Source: an uncultured Actinomycetes bacterium
Lineage (GTDB): Bacteria; Actinomycetota; Actinomycetes; Nanopelagicales; Nanopelagicaceae
DNA: 10,115 bases
NCBI GenBank assembly: GCA_903899145.1
Contig: CAIUHY010000082.1
Coordinates: forward strand, 1 to 10,115
Direction of reading: 5' to 3'
Part shown: positions 6,651-10,115 of the stretch, one piece after another
Layout: the number at the start of each line of letters is the position of its first letter
Numbering within the stretch: the first letter of the stretch is position 1
The notes under the pieces: generated by a model
Database searches by the model: none
Told to the model about the DNA's origin: nothing
What the model saw: the letters and a program-made list of their open reading frames with translations, nothing else
Position numbers and translations under genes: made by a program

Positions 6651-8147
6651 CTACTCAACTCCTAGAGACCAACGCACCATCAAATTTTCATTAATCTCCT
6701 TACCTGTAAGTTTTGCTCGGATCACACCGTCCTTCATCACTGCACAGCAATCAGAAAGAGCTACTAACTCCGGCAAATCTGCTGAACTAATAAGTACAGC
6801 ATTTCCTTGCTTTGCAAGAGATCGGATCAGCTCATGGATCTCAGTTTTAGCTTTTATATCAACCCCCCGAGTTGGTTCACGGAAGACAAAGATTTTGCCT
6901 TTCATAAGTAATGCGCGCCCAATCAGAACTTTTTGTTGATTGCCCCCGCTCAAGGAGGTTATAGATGATTCCGAAGATGCTGCCTTTATTGAAATTTGCG
7001 ATTTCAACTTCAAAAAAATTAATCTTTCTTTTTTGAAGTCTAAGAGGTGAATGAAACGTCTACTTTCGGCAACGAATAGGTTTTCTCTTACGTTCAAATC
7101 AGGGAAAATTCCTACTGAGCTGCGGTCTTCTGTCAGAGCGGCAATACCGAGTTCGATGGCATGGGAAACAGAACGAATTACTTGGACTGATCCATCCACC
7201 TCAATATGACCAGATTGTGGCTGCAATTCACCAACAAAAATCTGACATAGCTCCGATCTGCCAGAACCAGAGAGTCCAGTTAGCCCCATAATCTCGCCAA
7301 ATCTCATTTCTAAACTCACATTTATTAACTGTTGAGAAATCGAAATATTCTTCAAAGTGATTGCTGATTTATTATTTTTGACAATTTTAACTTTTGAGTT
7401 GGAAATCGGGCTCAATTCCTCTCCTGCAATAAGCGTAGAGATTGAGTGTTCGGTGAAAGTATCTATTTTTCCCTGCCCCACTTTTTCACCATCACGAAAA
7501 ACTGTAACGTATTGGGCAACCTCGACTATTTCTGGAAGTCTGTGGGAAACATATAGAAGTGCCACACCGCGTTCCTTCAAATTACGTATAACTTGAAATA
7601 ATCGCTGTACTTCATTCACGTTTAATGCAGCAGTCGGCTCATCTAAAATAAGCACCTGAAAATTTGAAGAAAGCGCCTTAGCAATCTCAACTAACTGTTG
7701 GTCTGCAATAGAAAGTTCGCTCACGGGTACCAATGGAGAGATATTAACTCCAAGACGAGTGAGTAAATCTGAGGCATTTCTCAACATTTTACGACGGGAA
7801 AGGCTTCCAAATTTATTAATTAGCTCATGCCCAAGATATATATTTTCAACAACACTTAAAGTTGGAACAAGATCAAATTCTTGCGAAATAATCCTAATGC
7901 CGCTTCCTAAACTAGCAGCAGGATTTGGAAATTGAACTACTCTGGTTCCCATTTTTATTTCACCAGAATCTGGTTGGTAGAGCCCTGCCATGATCTTAAT
8001 TAACGTGCTTTTCCCAGCCCCGTTTTCACCCACAAGAGCATGGACTTCACCGGCATACAGTTCTAAGGAAACACCATTAAGCGCTATTGTGCCCGGAAAA
8101 CTTTTTACTATTGCGTTAACAGACAATAAAGCCCTACCAGTTTTCAC
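6651..8147 (-). CDS. Sugar-type ABC transporter ATP-binding protein (RbsA/MglA/XylG-like, two ATPase domains)
   Basis: The 498-residue cytoplasmic motor of the importer. Domain 1 is complete: Walker A GENGAGKST (40-48), signature LSIADQQ (145-151), Walker B VLILDE (165-170) and switch His202. Domain 2 is degenerate: Walker A region GLSGSGRSE (291-299) lacks the Lys, as is usual in this family, and signature LSGGNQQ (399-405) is normal. The Walker B region reads IFVFREPTRGVD (419-430), with Arg423 where Asp is expected and Glu424 kept. No switch His is present (SSADL). The start is GTG, with AGGGG 5 bases upstream. It lies downstream of the 18-bp hairpin that follows the binding-protein gene. 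Confidence 0.94.
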   Translation of the reverse strand: MKTGRALLSVNAIVKSFPGTIALNGVSLELYAGEVHALVGENGAGKSTLIKIMAGLYQPDSGEIKMGTRVVQFPNPAASLGSGIRIISQEFDLVPTLSVVENIYLGHELINKFGSLSRRKMLRNASDLLTRLGVNISPLVPVSELSIADQQLVEIAKALSSNFQVLILDEPTAALNVNEVQRLFQVIRNLKERGVALLYVSHRLPEIVEVAQYVTVFRDGEKVGQGKIDTFTEHSISTLIAGEELSPISNSKVKIVKNNKSAITLKNISISQQLINVSLEMRFGEIMGLTGLSGSGRSELCQIFVGELQPQSGHIEVDGSVQVIRSVSHAIELGIAALTEDRSSVGIFPDLNVRENLFVAESRRFIHLLDFKKERLIFLKLKSQISIKAASSESSITSLSGGNQQKVLIGRALLMKGKIFVFREPTRGVDIKAKTEIHELIRSLAKQGNAVLISSADLPELVALSDCCAVMKDGVIRAKLTGKEINENLMVRWSLGVE

Positions 8148-8171
8148 TTTCTCCCCTGACTTAATTATCGA

Positions 8172-8211
8172 AATACAAAGCGGTGGTTATTTTTAGCCAC
8201 CGCTTTGTATT
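8172..8211. terminator. Strong 18-bp hairpin between binding-protein and ATPase genes (partial terminator or mRNA-stabilising stem)
   Basis: Perfect 15-base arms (8172-8186 and 8197-8211, AATACAAAGCGGTGG and its complement) are extended by one G-U and two A-U pairs to a four-U loop (8190-8193). It lies 38 bases downstream of the binding-protein stop and 24 bases before the ATPase start in the minus-strand operon. Only a weak T-rich stretch (TTTCGATAATT) follows. Such stems are common after binding-protein genes, where they let the binding protein be made in excess over the membrane subunits. I infer partial termination or 3'-end protection. Confidence 0.75.
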
Positions 8212-8249
8212 CTTAATGATTACAGTTCATCCACCGATATGAAAATTAA

Positions 8250-9263
8250 TCAACCAGTGATTGCCGCATTCTTCGCTTTAAGAGCCGATGCATTGGCTTT
8301 TGTAATCACATCCACCTTTGCTTCAATTGTCTTGGTGGCTGGCTTGGTGAAAGCAGGAACATTACACTTGAGAAGCGCTGCTGCTGCATCTACCGCACTA
8401 ACACCCTGCCCATACGGATCTTGGGCGATAGTTGCATTGATTGTGCCAGCATTGACCATATCCAGGGCAAATGGATCACCATTAAAGGAGACCAGGACGA
8501 TTTTTCCTGTCTTTTTAGCTTGAGCGATTGCTTGCGCTGCACCAGCACCCATTGGGTCATTAGCTGTGAAGACGCCGGCAATGTTTGGGTGAGCGGTTAG
8601 AGCACCCTTAACAACGGCAAGCCCGCCAGGAGTTGTATTATTTCCATTAAGGTTTGTAACCACTTTGAAATCCTTATGTTTTTTAATAACACTTAGGAAA
8701 CCGTTTACACGGTCTACACCAACAGAAATACTTGGGTCAAGAGCTGAAACCGCAATCTCTTTGGTTCCCGTTACTTTTGCTAGTGCTTTAACCATGTATT
8801 CGCCCGCAAGCACTCCACCATTGTAGTTATTTGAAACGACATAAGCGTCATAAGCACCGACAGCGCCAACATCACCAATAATTACTGGGATGTTAGATGC
8901 ATGCGCCTGAGTAATAGTTGCAGGTAGTGCGCTTGGTTGAATTGGAGAAACTATTAGGGCGCTAATTCCCTGATTGATTAAGTCTGAACTTCCAGAAACC
9001 TGTAATTGTTCAGAACTTTTTTGATCTGATTCTACGTATCCCCAACCAAGCTTTTTAGCCTCAGATTTTATTCCAGCAGCATAGATTTGGAAATAAGGTT
9101 GTTTCATGTCGAAAACCGAATACCCAACCGTTATTGGTGACTTAGGCTTGAAAGTACAATCAGCCGCATTGCTGGCAGTTGAGAAGCCAGAGATTGCAGT
9201 AATTGTTAGAGCGGGTAGAGCAATAACTAGTAGATTTGTGATAACAAATTTCAACTTTGGCAT
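8250..9263 (-). CDS. Secreted sugar-type substrate-binding protein (RbsB-like, Peripla_BP_4 fold)
   Basis: The extracytoplasmic receptor of the CUT2 importer, 337 residues, first gene of the minus-strand operon. A Sec signal peptide is visible (MPKLKF, then a hydrophobic core to about 25, cleavage near SNA-A at 31-34). The mature protein starts the typical first strand ITVGYSVFDMKQPYFQ (44-59) and continues with GISALIVSPIQ (99-109), IPVIIGD (125-131) and IAGVFTANDPMGAGAAQA near the second domain. There is no lipobox: the Cys at 36 is preceded by A-A-D. Cys36 and Cys300 are the only cysteines and could form a disulfide. The ATG is preceded by AGAAAGG at 6 bases. Substrate cannot be assigned; sugar, polyol or a related compound is likely by family. 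Confidence 0.93.
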   Translation of the reverse strand: MPKLKFVITNLLVIALPALTITAISGFSTASNAADCTFKPKSPITVGYSVFDMKQPYFQIYAAGIKSEAKKLGWGYVESDQKSSEQLQVSGSSDLINQGISALIVSPIQPSALPATITQAHASNIPVIIGDVGAVGAYDAYVVSNNYNGGVLAGEYMVKALAKVTGTKEIAVSALDPSISVGVDRVNGFLSVIKKHKDFKVVTNLNGNNTTPGGLAVVKGALTAHPNIAGVFTANDPMGAGAAQAIAQAKKTGKIVLVSFNGDPFALDMVNAGTINATIAQDPYGQGVSAVDAAAALLKCNVPAFTKPATKTIEAKVDVITKANASALKAKNAAITG

Positions 9264-9291
9264 TTAAAGCCTTTCTGATCAGGTAAAAAAC

Positions 9292-9314
9292 GTATAGTAG
9301 GACTAAACGCAATA
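9292..9314. repeat. 23-bp direct repeat, copy 1, with internal near-palindrome (candidate operator)
   Basis: This block is identical over 23 bases to 9322-9344. Inside it, GTATAGT (9292-9298), spacer AGG and ACTAAAC (9302-9308) form an inverted repeat with one mismatch in seven. It lies 28 bases upstream of the binding-protein start codon, so a bound protein would overlap or abut the promoter. Confidence 0.7.
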
Positions 9315-9321
9315 TGAGAGT

Positions 9322-9344
9322 GTATAGTAGGACTAAACGCAATA
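9322..9344. repeat. 23-bp direct repeat, copy 2, with internal near-palindrome (candidate operator)
   Basis: Exact second copy of 9292-9314, offset by 30 bases, close to three helical turns, so two dimers would bind on roughly the same face of the DNA. The near-palindrome arms are at 9322-9328 and 9332-9338. Only two copies exist and the gap is 7 bases. Confidence 0.7.
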
Positions 9345-9478
9345 CTAGGGTTCTCATGAGCTATTTTGTAGTGGAGAGTACTAGAAATCTTACGTTAAAC
9401 CCCAAGTTCAGAAGGCTCACTCATAGCGAGGACAGACTTTTACAGAGAGCACCCTCTAAGAAAAATGTTCACTGAGGG

Positions 9479-9506
9479 TTGACACTACTACTTAAAGGGA
9501 TAAGCA
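9479..9506 (+). promoter_or_regulatory. Possible promoter of the cupin gene
   Basis: A perfect TTGACA (9479-9484) is followed after 16 bases by TAAGCA (9501-9506), a poor -10 match. An inverted pair ACCCTC (9451-9456) / GAGGGT (9474-9479) ends on the first T of the -35 box and could be an operator. The leader to the GTG start would be about 35 bases. The weak -10 keeps confidence modest. Confidence 0.4.
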
Positions 9507-9547
9507 TTCGTGTACAAACACATCCCCTGACTTATAAGGAGCAAATC

Positions 9548-9928
9548 GTGGCAGTAGATGTTAGAAATGCTAAAAATATTGAAGCGATTAAAGAACATAA
9601 GAATACGGTCACCTCAAAGTTCTATTTTCAATTTAGCGAACTGCGTGAGGCTACCGAAGGTTCCTATTTTCAATTTTTTGATGAGTGCTTCGTGGAAGCA
9701 GGAGTTGAAATTGAACCACACAAACATAATTCTCATGAGTTCTACTACATTCTTGAGGGAATTGGAATTATGAGGGTGGGCGAAGACAGCAAAGAGGTCG
9801 GTCCGGCTGACTTAGTCCATGTTCCTGCAAATGAACCACATTCAATTAAAGGTGGACCCGCAGGAGTTAAATTTTTAGCATTTGCTGCTAGTTTTCAAAA
9901 AGAAGGTGAAGGCCACATCCCGGTTTAA
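9548..9928 (+). CDS. Small single-domain cupin protein
   Basis: 126 residues forming one cupin beta-barrel. Motif 1 is EPHKHNSHEFYYILEG (56-71), with likely metal ligands His58, His60 and Glu64; motif 2 is VPANEPHSIKGG (92-103), with His98. All four ligands are present, so a metal-binding enzyme or sensor is plausible. Small cupins near sugar importers include isomerases and ring-opening enzymes, but the family is too broad to choose. The GTG at 9548 was selected because AAGGAG (9536-9541) sits 6 bases upstream; a longer reading from TTG at 9479 would start inside the TTGACA box and lacks a ribosome-binding site. It is divergent from the ABC operon, sharing its control region. Confidence 0.88.
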   Translation: MAVDVRNAKNIEAIKEHKNTVTSKFYFQFSELREATEGSYFQFFDECFVEAGVEIEPHKHNSHEFYYILEGIGIMRVGEDSKEVGPADLVHVPANEPHSIKGGPAGVKFLAFAASFQKEGEGHIPV

Positions 9929-9964
9929 TTGAAGTTCAAATTAAGCAACTTTATTGTGAGGCTT

Positions 9965-9984
9965 CGAAAACCTTAAGAAATAGC
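9965..9984 (+). repeat. 20-bp direct repeat, right copy, over the stop codon of the right-edge gene
   Basis: Identical to 3419-3438. In the pckG frame it still reads the end of PEPCK (ENLKK and TAG). On the minus strand it also carries the last codons and TAA stop of the gene entering from the right edge, so one 20-base block serves two coding ends. Confidence 0.85.
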
Positions 9985-10115
9985 TTTTATTTCACGAAAT
10001 AGTTGATCGCGAACATATTCAAGTTCGCGCACAACGTATTCAGTTATGTCGCCAGTCTTTAAATGCTCTGGCAGAACATCCCATGTATACGTTTCAATGT
10101 CAATGTGTGGGTTGC
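9973..10115 (-). CDS. C-terminal fragment of a cytoplasmic protein, EboE-like TIM-barrel candidate, cut by the window edge
   Basis: The minus strand is open from the right edge to TAA at 9975-9973, giving 47 codons. The text includes NPHIDIETYTWDVLPEHL and then a charged helix (TEYVVRELEYVRDQLFREI). The ETYTWDVLP phrase followed by a REL-E-VRD helix recalls, from memory only, the C-terminus of EboE-type metabolite-traffic proteins (xylose-isomerase-like TIM barrels). With the rest of the gene outside the window this is tentative. The gene converges on the cupin gene with 44 bases between them and no strong terminator, only an AT-rich imperfect repeat around TTGAA-G-TTCAA (9929-9939). Confidence 0.6.
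   Translation of the reverse strand, partial: NPHIDIETYTWDVLPEHLKTGDITEYVVRELEYVRDQLFREIKAIS

Larger units (their letters stand above)
9264..9547. promoter_or_regulatory. Divergent control region between the ABC operon and the cupin gene
   Basis: A 284-base noncoding stretch between two gene starts. It contains two 23-bp direct repeats close to the binding-protein gene, the 8-base palindrome CTCATGAG (9353-9360), an inverted pair ACCCTC/GAGGGT (9451-9456 and 9474-9479) next to a consensus TTGACA, and the cupin ribosome-binding site. I see no convincing -35 box for the ABC operon. Its best -10-like hexamer, TACTAT on the minus strand, lies inside each 23-bp repeat, which suggests control by a factor bound there. 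No riboswitch-like fold was recognised. Confidence 0.6.
3419..9984. mobile_element. Candidate inserted module bracketed by 20-bp direct repeats (no recombinase seen)
   Basis: The two 20-base copies bracket a complete functional unit: ABC importer, SDR enzyme, cupin and their control region. Repeat unit length is 6546 bp. The interior is mostly poorer in GC than the left flank by hand counts of single 60-base lines (about 37-40 percent against 48-53), although part of the binding-protein gene is richer. Recombination between the copies would leave pckG and the right-edge gene tail-to-tail with an 11-base overlap of their ends, plausible for a compact genome. There is no integrase, transposase or inverted terminal repeat, so this is an inferred island or cassette, not a demonstrated element. 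Confidence 0.45.

Noticed and set aside
6484..6939. Open frame of 151 codons on the plus strand
   Set aside because: It lies opposite permease 1 and the ATPase, both of which have clear family motifs; it has no recognisable domain and is best explained as an antisense shadow.
8172..8211. Inverted repeat as a transposon end or miniature element
   Set aside because: It is a single hairpin with a four-base loop, no target duplication and no transposase; an RNA stem in the operon explains it better.
9292..9344. CRISPR-like pair of repeats
   Set aside because: Only two copies with a 7-base gap, located in a promoter region; no cas genes or further repeats.
9479..9547. N-terminal extension of the cupin from TTG at 9479
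   Set aside because: The TTG is part of a consensus TTGACA box, has no ribosome-binding site, and the extra 23 residues lie outside the cupin fold. The GTG at 9548 has AAGGAG at ideal spacing.

Overview
The window looks like a piece of chromosome from a free-living actinobacterium with moderately low GC and tightly packed genes. A streamlined freshwater lineage of the acI/Nanopelagicales type fits best. This is inferred from the GTP-type PEP carboxykinase, the short intergenic gaps, the overlapping genes and the composition (about 37-53 percent GC in most 60-base lines I counted). It is not proven.

Left part (1-3438). A truncated membrane-protein gene enters from the left on the minus strand. 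A tRNA-Ser(GCU)-like element follows, with good anticodon, variable and T arms but no recognisable D arm. Next come a BenE-family transporter on the minus strand and pckG on the plus strand. These two are divergent, and the short region between them carries a good sigma-70-like promoter for pckG and two short perfect palindromes.

Central part (3439-9964). This is one self-contained uptake module. On the minus strand, in transcription order, it has a secreted sugar-type binding protein, an 18-bp intergenic hairpin, a double-domain ABC ATPase, two RbsC-type permeases (ATPase to permease 1: 3-bp gap; permease 1 to permease 2: 8-bp overlap), a tiny ORF, and an SDR enzyme of the PRISE type (progesterone 5-beta-reductase/iridoid synthase-like enone reductases). 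A small cupin is transcribed divergently from the binding protein. The 284-bp divergent control region holds two exact 23-bp direct repeats 30 bp apart, each containing a near-palindrome. I infer a regulated operon that imports a small polyol-, sugar- or ring-like compound, with the SDR and cupin acting on it after uptake. The substrate cannot be read from sequence.

Right edge (9973-10115). This is the 3' end of a minus-strand gene that resembles, from memory, the C-terminus of EboE-type TIM-barrel proteins.

The most striking signal is a perfect 20-base direct repeat. One copy is the last codons of pckG (3419-3438) and the other (9965-9984) overlaps the stop codon of the right-edge gene. The two copies bracket the whole central module. 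This is the pattern left by insertion into the 3' end of a gene with that end restored. Removing one repeat unit (6546 bp) would put pckG tail-to-tail with the right-edge gene, an 11-base overlap. No integrase or transposase is visible in the window.
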